Positions 7,387-14,640 are shown, numbered from the stretch's first letter. The stretch is DNA of 14,840 bases from DUVY01 sp036562755 (GCA_036562755.1 DATCJN010000013.1:1-14840); one strand, 5' to 3'. Notes: generated by a model not told the origin, from the letters alone. A program made the numbers and translations.

Positions 7387-8298
7387 ATGAACATAACCAA
7401 CATTAATACTTGCCTGCCTATTTGTTCAGCTTTAAGTTCTCAAGTACGCATTGATATTATTAATTTATTATTGAAAAACAAAAGCATGAACTTGGACAAC
7501 CTCGCTAAAATCTTAGGCTTAACTAACGGCGCTATAACCTCCCATATCAAAAAACTAACTGAGGCGGGACTTATCAAAGTAACAACCTCTTCGGGAGTAA
7601 GGGGCTCTCAAAAATTATGCTCGCTGGCAGCCGACAAAATCATTATTGATATTGCCGGCAACGAAACAACGCCCAACGCTTATGACTTTGAGGTGGATGT
7701 CGGGCATTATTCGGATTACGAAGTTTACCCCACTTGCGGAATTGCTACCAAAGACGCAATCATCGGTGAGCTGGACGACCCTAGATATTTTTCCTATCCC
7801 GAAAGATTCAACGCCGGTCTGTTGTGGTTTACCGAAGGTTTTGTCGAGTATATAATACCCAACGGTTTAAAGCAAAACCAAAAAGCGAAAGAACTGCAAT
7901 TTTCTTTTGAGATAGCGAGCGAGGCGCCCGGTTTTTCTTCCCAATATCCGTCGGATATTTATTTTTCTGTCAACGGCAAAGAGCTGGGATTTTGGACATC
8001 GCCGGGCGAATTTAACGACCGCCCCGGAATTATCACGCCTAGCTGGTGGTATAAAAACCTTGGCCAGTACGGCCGTTATAAAATGCTCATAATTAATCAA
8101 GACGGAACATTTATCGACGGCCTGTTAATAGGTTCTACCACCATAGACGACCTTGAGATAAGTCCTGATTCTAATATTACTTTCCGAATTGAAGCGCCCA
8201 AAAAAGCGACCAACAGAGGCGGGGTGACCTTGTTTGGAAAAACTTTTGGCGATTATCCCAGCGGCATTAAAATAAAGCTTATATATGAAAATATTTAA
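7387..8298 (+). CDS. Winged-helix (ArsR-type) transcriptional regulator with unknown C-terminal domain
   Basis: A 303-residue protein. Residues about 12-85 form an ArsR/MarR-like winged helix: SALSSQVRIDIINLLL, then a helix-turn-helix with LDNLAKILGLTNGAITSHIKKLTEAGLI (36-63, given by its key residues), and a wing near 66-76. Residues about 100-303 are rich in aromatic and beta-prone stretches (PTCGIA, DPRYFSYP, WFTEGFVEY, SDIYFSVNGKELGFWTSPGE, SWWYKNLGQYG), suggesting a beta-sandwich sensor, perhaps for a carbohydrate-like ligand; I do not recognise a named family. It has no metal-binding cysteine pair of the classic ArsR kind. AAAGGGA (7374-7380) precedes the ATG by 6 bases. Its convergent neighbour is an acetylesterase-like hydrolase, a possible target, but this is inference. 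Confidence 0.8.
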   Translation: MNITNINTCLPICSALSSQVRIDIINLLLKNKSMNLDNLAKILGLTNGAITSHIKKLTEAGLIKVTTSSGVRGSQKLCSLAADKIIIDIAGNETTPNAYDFEVDVGHYSDYEVYPTCGIATKDAIIGELDDPRYFSYPERFNAGLLWFTEGFVEYIIPNGLKQNQKAKELQFSFEIASEAPGFSSQYPSDIYFSVNGKELGFWTSPGEFNDRPGIITPSWWYKNLGQYGRYKMLIINQDGTFIDGLLIGSTTIDDLEISPDSNITFRIEAPKKATNRGGVTLFGKTFGDYPSGIKIKLIYENI

Positions 8299-8326
8299 AA
8301 AAGGTCTAAAATAATTAGACCTTTTT
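8298..8326. terminator. Bidirectional terminator between the regulator and hydrolase genes
   Basis: A 12-bp stem (8298-8309 with 8315-8326, including the A/T-run ends) closes a 5-base loop. It starts at the regulator stop and ends 4 bases before the hydrolase stop, with T-runs on both strands. Confidence 0.85.
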
Positions 8327-8330
8327 ATTT

Positions 8331-9182
8331 TTATCTATGCGTTATTTTGATGTTTCTGTCTTTGAGCCAATCTACGCTTAATTTTATCCATTGGTCTGCC
8401 CCTGTGCTGACTTTCGCTAAACCTTTCTCTGAGTTTGTGTCGGATTGAGCGGTGGCAAGACCATGCCAGCCTTTTTCAAAAATATGCAGCGAGAAAGGCA
8501 CGTTATGTTCTTCGCAGGCTAGAGCGTAAATAAGACTGTTATAAGGCGGCACAGCCCTGTCCTCGTAAGTATGCCACAAAAACGCGGGCGAGGAACGGCT
8601 CGTAACTCTCTTTTCAAGAGATAGATATTCTCTTAGTTCTTTGTCATCGCCGCAAAGGTTGTCAAACGAACCTTTATGCGCTTTATTGCCGCTTGTGATG
8701 ACAGCGTAAGATAAAACTACTGCGTCAGGTCTTATTAATTTAGCGCGCTCGCCAAATTTATCTTTTAAAATCGGCTCGTCAAACAAAGTAGCAAGACACG
8801 CGCATAAATGTCCGCCCGCCGAAAATCCCACCGCCGCGGCCATATTTTCGGCTGTATTATATTTTTGAGCGTTTTCTCGTATATAAATCATAGCCATAGA
8901 GGCTTCAATCAATTGCGCGGGAAATTTTTGAACAGAGCCTACGGTGTAATCCAGAATAAAAGTTTGAAAACCGCAGACGGAATAGCGCAAAGCTATCGGG
9001 TCGGCTTCCCTGGGGGATACGTAACCATAACCTCCGCCCGGAAGAACCAGCATTGAGGGATAGATGTAATCTTGATTATATGTCTTGGAATCGTCTTTTA
9101 TAAAGCATTTTAGATGGCCTTTGGCGCCTTGTATTCGCTCAAGCCCAAAATATTCGTATAGATCTACGGTTATTATATTCAT
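8331..9182 (-). CDS. Alpha/beta hydrolase, acetylesterase-like
   Basis: A 283-residue cytosolic alpha/beta-hydrolase with no signal peptide. The catalytic triad can be read: nucleophile S121 in GFSAGG (119-124, GxSxG), acid D208 in YEDRAVP, and base H240 in GWHGL. The LPGGGYGYVS segment (47-56) would form the oxyanion hole, as in BD-FAE and hormone-sensitive-lipase-like carboxylesterases. Such enzymes often remove acetyl or other ester groups from sugars or xylo-oligosaccharides; the actual substrate cannot be told from sequence. ATG 9182 has AGAGG 8 bases upstream. It is convergent with the winged-helix regulator and divergent from the CHR transporter pair. Confidence 0.88.
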   Translation of the reverse strand: MNIITVDLYEYFGLERIQGAKGHLKCFIKDDSKTYNQDYIYPSMLVLPGGGYGYVSPREADPIALRYSVCGFQTFILDYTVGSVQKFPAQLIEASMAMIYIRENAQKYNTAENMAAAVGFSAGGHLCACLATLFDEPILKDKFGERAKLIRPDAVVLSYAVITSGNKAHKGSFDNLCGDDKELREYLSLEKRVTSRSSPAFLWHTYEDRAVPPYNSLIYALACEEHNVPFSLHIFEKGWHGLATAQSDTNSEKGLAKVSTGADQWIKLSVDWLKDRNIKITHR

Positions 9183-9245
9183 TTGTATTGCCTCTTTGGG
9201 TTAAATTTGCTTTCAAATTTTGAATTTATGACCTATTATAACTAT

Positions 9246-9274
9246 AAGATAGCATTTTGCTTATTGTATTTCAA
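9246..9274 (-). promoter_or_regulatory. Possible promoter of the hydrolase gene
   Basis: On the minus strand TTGAAA (9274-9269) is 17 bases from a weak -10, TATCTT (9251-9246). It overlaps the divergent promoter candidate at 9257-9284, so the two directions may compete. Confidence 0.25.
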
Positions 9275-9284
9275 ATACTATAAT
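9257..9284 (+). promoter_or_regulatory. Possible promoter of the CHR transporter pair
   Basis: TTGCTT (9257-9262) and a perfect TATAAT (9279-9284) are 16 bases apart. Transcription would begin at about 9291, next to the GTG start at 9292, implying a very short or absent leader. Confidence 0.4.
9266..9278. repeat. 13-bp palindrome abutting the CHR -10 box
   Basis: GTATTT (9266-9271) and AAATAC (9273-9278) are perfect inverted arms around one base, lying between the -35 and -10 boxes. A second such element, TTCAAA and TTTGAA around one base, lies at 9212-9224. These are possible operators for the divergent genes. Confidence 0.4.
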
Positions 9285-9291
9285 AAAAAAA

Positions 9292-9873
9292 GTGAGACAA
9301 AAATTGACACGAAATTTCAAACTTTATCTTACTTTATTCCTGACGATGTTAAAGATAAGCGCCTTTACTTTTGGGGGCGGTTTTGTCATGATTTCCTTGA
9401 TAAAAAAAGAATTCGTAGATAAACGAAAATGGCTGACCGAACAAGAAATGCTCAACTATACCGCCATCGCTCAATCCTCTCCCGGCGCCGTGGTGATAAA
9501 CACATCGTTTTTGGTCGGGTATCATATAGGCGGGGTTTTGGGCGCGGCTGTTACGGTGCTCGCGGCCGCTTTGCCTCCCTTAGTCATAATTTCGGTTATC
9601 TCGCTATTTTACAACGCTATACGTGATAATCTAATATTCGGCTATATCCTAATGGGCATGCAGGCGGGAGTAGCAGCCGTGCTTTGCGATGTGATGATGG
9701 GCTTAAGCGCGTCCGTTTGGAAAGAGAGCAGAATGTTCGCGCTTATAACTATGATTACGGCTTTTGTTTGCATTGCGTTTTTATCCATTAATATTATCTT
9801 TGTCATTCTGGCTTGCGCCGCCGCGGGAATCAATTTCTTTGGAAGAAAGGGTTTGCGAAATGATATATCTTGA
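9292..9873 (+). CDS. CHR-family (chromate-type) transporter, first subunit
   Basis: A 193-residue membrane protein of the CHR superfamily, short (single-domain) type. Family marks are FTFGGGFVMISLI (about 25-37) and QSSPGAVVINTSFLVGY (about 61-77), followed by several hydrophobic spans. Short CHR proteins occur as adjacent pairs that are thought to form one transporter; members are called chromate transporters, but the natural substrate in anaerobes is often unknown. The start is uncertain: GTG 9292 gives a normal-length N-terminus before the first span but has no clear ribosome site and may be leaderless; TTG 9304 and ATG 9346 are alternatives. It overlaps the next gene by 14 bases. Confidence 0.88.
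   Translation: MRQKLTRNFKLYLTLFLTMLKISAFTFGGGFVMISLIKKEFVDKRKWLTEQEMLNYTAIAQSSPGAVVINTSFLVGYHIGGVLGAAVTVLAAALPPLVIISVISLFYNAIRDNLIFGYILMGMQAGVAAVLCDVMMGLSASVWKESRMFALITMITAFVCIAFLSINIIFVILACAAAGINFFGRKGLRNDIS
9846..9851 (+). promoter_or_regulatory. Ribosome site of the second CHR gene
   Basis: AAAGGG lies 8 bases before ATG 9860, inside the 3' end of the first CHR gene. It decides the start: the frame is open upstream to 9764, but that extension has no ribosome site and does not match the family. Confidence 0.75.
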
Positions 9874-10426
9874 GTTGTTTTGGGCGTTTTTTCAAGTGGG
9901 GCTCTTTTCTATCGGCGGGGGTTATGCCGCCTTGCCCTTGATACAACAGCAAATTGTCGATAATTACGGCTGGCTTAGCGTAACCGAATTTGCCGACCTT
10001 ATAGTCATAGCCGAATCTACGCCGGGTCCTATTGCGCTCAATGCGGCCACCTTCGTAGGCACTCAGATTGCGGGACTTGGCGGCGCCATAATTGCGACAA
10101 TTGGATTTATAACGCCGTCGGCGATTATCATATCATTACTGTATTTTCTATATCGAAGATACAAAAATCTTAGGTTTGTAAGCGACGCTTTAAAGGGCTT
10201 GCGCCCCGCGGTTGTTGGCTTTATTGCGGCTGCGGCTATGACCGTTTTAAAGCTTACTTTCTTTTCAAACAGCGCCGCGACGGTGGGATTAATTAACATA
10301 GCGTCTATAGTTATCTTTACGTTAGCGCTTTTTATATTAAGAAAGTTCAAAGCCAAGCCTATCTTGGTCATGCTTGGCTCCGGAATTTTGGGATTGCTCA
10401 TCTATGGCGGATTAAGTTTGCTATAA
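9860..10426 (+). CDS. CHR-family (chromate-type) transporter, second subunit
   Basis: A 188-residue partner of the preceding protein. It begins close to the first membrane span with FFQVGLFSIGGGYAALPLIQ, and has the second signature AESTPGPIALNAATFVGTQIAG, both characteristic of CHR proteins. Several further hydrophobic spans follow, including a run to the C-terminus. The 14-base overlap with the first gene and its own internal ribosome site indicate translational coupling and a two-subunit transporter in the cytoplasmic membrane. The substrate is inferred from the family name only. A strong terminator directly follows the stop. Confidence 0.9.
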   Translation: MIYLELFWAFFQVGLFSIGGGYAALPLIQQQIVDNYGWLSVTEFADLIVIAESTPGPIALNAATFVGTQIAGLGGAIIATIGFITPSAIIISLLYFLYRRYKNLRFVSDALKGLRPAVVGFIAAAAMTVLKLTFFSNSAATVGLINIASIVIFTLALFILRKFKAKPILVMLGSGILGLLIYGGLSLL

Positions 10427-10457
10427 AAAAAGAAGTCTTTATAAGACTTCTTTTTTT
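10425..10457. terminator. Bidirectional terminator between the CHR pair and the herA-like gene
   Basis: A 9-bp core stem pairs 10431-10439 (AGAAGTCTT) with 10443-10451, extended by A and T runs on both sides to about 15 bp, with a 3-base loop. It begins at the CHR stop codon and reaches the stop of the leftward herA-like gene, serving both. Confidence 0.85.
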
Positions 10458-12229
10458 TAATTATACTCTATCGTAAGATTATTAGCTGTTAAAAAGTCTT
10501 CGACCTTATTAAATGCCGTAAAAAACAATGGACTGCCCGAAAAAGATAGTGGTGATACAGGTCCTACGCTCATAAAGGAATATTGCTTATTATTTGAATC
10601 AAAGGCGCTATGAGGATCTGTAAACGACTGATAAAGCTTTAATGAATTCTTATCGCCTCCAACAAGTTCTTTAAGAGCTATAAACTCTGTTCCCAAGGCT
10701 AAACCAAAACCAAAAAACATTATTCTTAGCATATCAATTATTTCTTTATCTAAGCTTGATAATGTTTGGCTAATAAACATCCAGCCAAGACCATACTTTC
10801 TTGTCGTTCTTACTGCATCTTTAAGTGTGTTTTTAACTGAAGCAATAATATCATCATCAATTTTTTCACGCGGAGCAAGTCTATGAGCTTCGTCAATAAT
10901 TACAAGAGTGTTAAATGATTGATTATTTTTGTATTTATTCTCAGCACAATAATTTATAAGATCAAGTAAACGTTTAATTATCATTGCTTGTATTCTTTCA
11001 TTCCAAAAGATATTTATTTGTTCTTTTGTAAGACTTATAATCACAACTGGTTTTTCAGATCTACTTTCATTAAACACTTGATTATATATTAATGAGCCAA
11101 TTGTTTTAGCTCCTTCCCTTCCGCTGTTAACCTCATTGGTAAATAATAAACATATTGGTCTCCAATATTTTTCATAAATATTTTTTAATTCATTAATGTC
11201 CTCATTAATACGAGTATAAGCTTCTTTTAGGCGTTGTCTAGGTTCTGTTGATTGAAAAATAATTTTTTGAACATGTTCTTCACCTAAATAACGCCAAATA
11301 TCATTAAATACACGCTCTTCATATAATTTTTTTAATTCTATTTTTGATTTATTGCATTTATCAAGAATTTCATTTATAGCTATTTCCTTTTTTGCGGGAT
11401 GGGTTATAGTTAATTTTTCAAAAAATTTAGATTGCATCAATATTTCTTTAAATAAATTTTTATCGTCTAGCACTAAATCATTAATATTATATACTAAAAC
11501 CTGTTTTCCATTTTTTTTAAGCAGTTCTTTTAAAGGCAAATAAAAAGAATTACTAATCGTCTGCCCTTTACAATCTTTAGCAAATTCCCCTTGCGGATCT
11601 ATAACAAAAATTGCCATATTTCTATTTCTTGAATACGCAAGCATTATCATCTTTGCTAGAACAGATTTCCCCGATCCTGTTTTTCCAAAGATTCCTATAT
11701 GATAAGCTTCTCCTGCGCCGCCTTTATCAAAATGCTTAAACCACATTGGCAATTTTGGGCTTGAACCAAATACTTTACCTAGATAAAATATTTCATCCTT
11801 ATATTGATGTAATATAGTATCTAAAAATTCATTAGTAGCTAAATTAACCCATGTGCCTGTAGAAGGTACAGTTCCAAGAATACTTGGGCTATATGTATCA
11901 TCACCATTATCAGAAAAGACAGCGCTTATTGTCATCTGTCCTAAATGAGTATCTTGTTGCCCGCTTATTGGATTTACTTGCCCCCTTTGCCGTGCTAAAG
12001 AACGCATGGTAGGATCTTCTAACCATTGATTTCTTAACTGAATCTCCGTAATTTGGCCCATCGCATAATTGTCTTTACCATCTTGTAAAAATGAAAAATA
12101 AGCAAGTTCTCCAACTAATTTTTTATTTGTTGCTGTCCCTAAAACATCAAGTGATATTTCTGTTGTAGAAGATGGCGATCCTATTGTTCCAATTTTTTCA
12201 GCTTTTGCATTAATACTTTTTATGGACAT
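10457..12229 (-). CDS. HerA-like hexameric ATPase/DNA translocase
   Basis: A 590-residue HerA/FtsK-superfamily ATPase, third gene of the DruA-NurA-HerA operon. HerA rings pump DNA and work with NurA nuclease. An N-terminal beta-rich region (about 1-110) fits the HAS-barrel domain. The ATPase core has Walker A GKTGSGKS (182-189, K188), the HerA-typical DPQGEF (211-216), Walker B TLVIIDEAHRLAP (D446, E447), and R474/R477 in RTTRKYG before the sensor-like ISQTLSSLD. A long helical, charged insert (about 255-360) lies between Walker A and B. ATG 12229 is chosen over TTG 12235: GGGAGG (12243-12238), inside the last nurA codons, is 8 bases from the ATG but only 2 from the TTG. Codons are AT-rich compared with neighbouring operons. 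Confidence is high for the ATPase class, moderate for a defence role. Confidence 0.92.
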   Translation of the reverse strand: MSIKSINAKAEKIGTIGSPSSTTEISLDVLGTATNKKLVGELAYFSFLQDGKDNYAMGQITEIQLRNQWLEDPTMRSLARQRGQVNPISGQQDTHLGQMTISAVFSDNGDDTYSPSILGTVPSTGTWVNLATNEFLDTILHQYKDEIFYLGKVFGSSPKLPMWFKHFDKGGAGEAYHIGIFGKTGSGKSVLAKMIMLAYSRNRNMAIFVIDPQGEFAKDCKGQTISNSFYLPLKELLKKNGKQVLVYNINDLVLDDKNLFKEILMQSKFFEKLTITHPAKKEIAINEILDKCNKSKIELKKLYEERVFNDIWRYLGEEHVQKIIFQSTEPRQRLKEAYTRINEDINELKNIYEKYWRPICLLFTNEVNSGREGAKTIGSLIYNQVFNESRSEKPVVIISLTKEQINIFWNERIQAMIIKRLLDLINYCAENKYKNNQSFNTLVIIDEAHRLAPREKIDDDIIASVKNTLKDAVRTTRKYGLGWMFISQTLSSLDKEIIDMLRIMFFGFGLALGTEFIALKELVGGDKNSLKLYQSFTDPHSAFDSNNKQYSFMSVGPVSPLSFSGSPLFFTAFNKVEDFLTANNLTIEYN

Positions 12230-12231
12230 TT

Positions 12232-13365
12232 TCAATTCCTCCCACTTTCAGTCCTATAACTATGCATTCCAAAGAATATATCACTAAGGTCTCCTTGGTA
12301 GTTATGAGCAATTTGAAGCGTTGCTGCTTGGCGAAATGCAGGCATTGCCAATCCTATGCTTTTTACCATCTTATCTGCCATATAGAGAGGATATGGCTCC
12401 ATTATCCCCCCGCAACTACATTGATATTCTATACATTGTAATATCTTAGCTATTAAATCCTCATTGATTGCTGTCATTCTGTTAAGTTCTATTCTAAGGG
12501 CAGGGATATTGGGATTTGGCTTATAATATAATATTTCTACTGCATTTAATGCCTTATATAATTTATTAATTTTATTTTTATCATCAATTCCAGGCGTTTT
12601 GCTAAAATGCCACTCGCTTTTAGGCGGTTCTATTTCAATTGGGCCCAAAAATTCACCAGGTTCCATAATAAAAGTTAAGACAGCTCTATCGTCATATTCA
12701 AAGGGCCATATATTAGGGTACATTTTTTTTAATTCGCGCTTTGTTGTATATTTCGGTAAATATATCCAAGTTTTATCTGTCCTGCTATTGGTTAACAAAT
12801 AATAATAACCTTCAAAAAATTTTGAAAAATTATCGTTAATATAATTTGATAAATTATCGTGCTGATAGGAAATTGTTGAATTTAATGCTTGATTCATATG
12901 AATTAATGGCGTAGTAAACGAGCCATCCATCATCACGATATCATGAGGAGCGTTTACGGCTATTTCCAATTCCATAGCCATCATTATACCTCTAGGCAAG
13001 CTATTAACGTCATGACACACTGTTTCCACAAAAGACAAATAATTAGGACCTTCCCAATATCTATTTTCCGAAGGAGGAGTAAAGCCTTCAATAGCAACAG
13101 CTGTAACCGCTACTATATCATTACTCAGCATTCTTTCAATTGCATATGCGCCATCCACAGCGCAACAAGTAGGTATAGACTGATAGCGAAGCGACGCCTT
13201 ATTTCTTAGGATTTTATCATCAATAAGTCGCTGCCGTATTATTTTTTTCAAATTAGTCATATCCTGAAATTCTTGAGATAAGACATTACCTATATCTTTA
13301 ATTTTATTAAGAAATTCTTCTACGAGCGCTTGTGGTAAATCTCCAAAAAATTTTTTTTCGTCCAT
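12232..13365 (-). CDS. NurA-like nuclease
   Basis: A 377-residue protein of the NurA family, RNase H-fold 5'-3' exo/endonucleases that act with HerA. The acidic metal-binding sites are visible: D71 in the CAVDGAY motif, E132/E134 in MELEIA, and D147 in IVMMDGSF. The C-terminal family motif YPLYMADK (325-332) is present, but the position where I expect a histidine in other NurA proteins is D331. A small cysteine cluster C311, C316 and C318 lies just before it. ATG 13365 shares one base with the stop of the upstream gene (TAATG), and AAGGGG (13379-13374) lies 8 bases upstream. The stop is 2 bases before the herA-like ATG. Tight coupling implies a fixed NurA-HerA ratio. Confidence 0.88.
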   Translation of the reverse strand: MDEKKFFGDLPQALVEEFLNKIKDIGNVLSQEFQDMTNLKKIIRQRLIDDKILRNKASLRYQSIPTCCAVDGAYAIERMLSNDIVAVTAVAIEGFTPPSENRYWEGPNYLSFVETVCHDVNSLPRGIMMAMELEIAVNAPHDIVMMDGSFTTPLIHMNQALNSTISYQHDNLSNYINDNFSKFFEGYYYLLTNSRTDKTWIYLPKYTTKRELKKMYPNIWPFEYDDRAVLTFIMEPGEFLGPIEIEPPKSEWHFSKTPGIDDKNKINKLYKALNAVEILYYKPNPNIPALRIELNRMTAINEDLIAKILQCIEYQCSCGGIMEPYPLYMADKMVKSIGLAMPAFRQAATLQIAHNYQGDLSDIFFGMHSYRTESGRN

Positions 13366-14525
13366 TATAAAAACCCCTTATTAAGTGAATTAACAAAATC
13401 ATCTATAAAATTGCCTGCATCAATTTCACGCCATTTATTTGATTTTAGAACTCTACCTAATAGCCAACGGTTTCTCCAAAACTCAAAAAGTTCATCAAAT
13501 GTATAATTTTTATATATTGGTTCTTCTTCACGTGCTATAACTTCTTTTAAATTATGTACAAAAGAAAAAAGATAATATTCTCTTTTTATGCCATGATAAG
13601 TATAATTAGGTAACCCAAGTTTTCGACATGCAAGATTAATTAATTTGAGCTTTCTAGAGGGACCATTGCCATAGCCTCTCAAAGCGTTTATACCTAAATT
13701 ATTTAAAAAAGATATTAACCTTTCATAAATATCATCCGGTATCTGAAATGAACCATATCCTTGTGTATAACCTAATTTCTCCGCAACATACTCTTGCTTG
13801 TATTTTAACCTATTATAAATACTACTCCTGCCAAAGGCGCTGGTCGTAGTGATAAATAATAAATCAGGCTCAATTACTCGATTTTCAATTAAAGTTTTAC
13901 AATGTTTATATTTTTGGTTATAAGCGTTTCTTATTTCATTTGTAATTAAAGTTAAGGCTACCATTTTTCCCCCTAACATCTCATTATATGGGGGAAGAGC
14001 TCCAACTCTTTGCGCATACATGGACCTATTGACCCAATAATCTAATTCTTCATGAGGAATACCAAGACTTTTATCTCTTACAGCTTGTTTAAGAATTGGA
14101 CTTTGCAAAGCTATTAATCCAAAAGGAGCATTATGAGCAACATCCCATAAAATAAAACGCATTTGCCTACCAAAAGGCCTTTGATATGGCATACTCCACC
14201 AAGCTAAGTTCCACCATTTAAATAATATTTCTTCTTGAGTATTAGTTAAAACAGGTCTTATTTCAAGTCTGATTTTGTATGGGTCAATATCTTTGCCTGA
14301 AATTAAAAATTTTTTTACGATTTTTTGATTTTTTTTTAAGAAGTTCGCATTTGACTTAATAATATTGTTTTTTGCTAAAATTTGAATTTTTTTTATTTCT
14401 TCTTTTGTTTTTGTTGATAATGAAAGCTTCTCTCCGCCATTTACAATAAATCCTTGCTGGCGTAAAAAATTTTGCAAATCGTTTCTTAATAAATTTTTTT
14501 CTTCCGTTAAATTATAAATGCTCAT
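13365..14525 (-). CDS. DruA-like (DUF4338) protein
   Basis: A 386-residue protein, first gene of the operon. From about residue 85 it matches what I know of the DUF4338/DruA family: IRPVL (89-93), PFGRQMRFILWD (117-128), LPPYNEMLGGKMVA (177-190), TTTSAFGRSSIYNRL (226-240), GYGSFQIPDDIY (256-267) and GNGPSRKLKLI. DruA is a component of type I Druantia, but its biochemical role is not known to me. The first 80 residues include a lysine-rich stretch (about 37-73) that could bind nucleic acid. ATG 14525 has no good ribosome site (only AT-rich sequence upstream). Its stop overlaps the nurA-like start by one base. Alternative: a stand-alone DUF4338 protein whose pairing here is accidental, which the coupling argues against. 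Confidence 0.8.
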   Translation of the reverse strand: MSIYNLTEEKNLLRNDLQNFLRQQGFIVNGGEKLSLSTKTKEEIKKIQILAKNNIIKSNANFLKKNQKIVKKFLISGKDIDPYKIRLEIRPVLTNTQEEILFKWWNLAWWSMPYQRPFGRQMRFILWDVAHNAPFGLIALQSPILKQAVRDKSLGIPHEELDYWVNRSMYAQRVGALPPYNEMLGGKMVALTLITNEIRNAYNQKYKHCKTLIENRVIEPDLLFITTTSAFGRSSIYNRLKYKQEYVAEKLGYTQGYGSFQIPDDIYERLISFLNNLGINALRGYGNGPSRKLKLINLACRKLGLPNYTYHGIKREYYLFSFVHNLKEVIAREEEPIYKNYTFDELFEFWRNRWLLGRVLKSNKWREIDAGNFIDDFVNSLNKGFL

Positions 14526-14555
14526 TTCTATTATATAAATTTATTATTTTATTAT

Positions 14556-14584
14556 ATTGTATCATTATATTATGTTTAAATCAA
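14556..14584 (-). promoter_or_regulatory. Promoter candidate for the druA-nurA-herA operon
   Basis: On the minus strand TTGATT (14584-14579) is followed after 17 bases by TACAAT (14561-14556; 5/6). The start would be near 14549, about 24 bases before ATG 14525. The gap 14526-14610 is so AT-rich that other -10-like TATAAT matches occur (for example 14535-14530), so the choice is tentative. Confidence 0.4.
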
Positions 14585-14610
14585 ATATCTACAAATTGAT
14601 TGATATTTTA

Positions 14611-14640
14611 AAAGCCCTTTCAAAACTTTGAAAGGGCTTT
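14611..14640. terminator. Terminator after the citrate synthase gene
   Basis: A long perfect stem pairs 14611-14624 (starting AAAGCCCTTT) with 14627-14640; the practical loop is about 4 bases. It lies about 30 bases past the gltA stop on the minus strand and insulates the defence-like operon from gltA transcription. Confidence 0.85.

Noticed and set aside
9183..9422. Rightward open frame upstream of the CHR pair
   Set aside because: It overlaps the real CHR gene in another frame, covers the divergent promoter region, and has no recognisable protein features.
9292..10426. The two CHR genes as one long ChrA broken by a frameshift
   Set aside because: Each half has its own N-terminal GGG motif and SPG/TPG signature, the second has its own ribosome site, and paired short CHR proteins are a normal arrangement.
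10457..14525. Canonical type I Druantia system
   Set aside because: Only the DruA-like protein fits. The large DruE helicase and DruB-D are absent, and the operon is closed by terminators on both sides.
10425..14640. Insertion sequence or integrated element ends around the defence-like operon
   Set aside because: No transposase or integrase, no tRNA and no convincing terminal or direct repeats could be found at the edges; the hairpins there are ordinary terminators.
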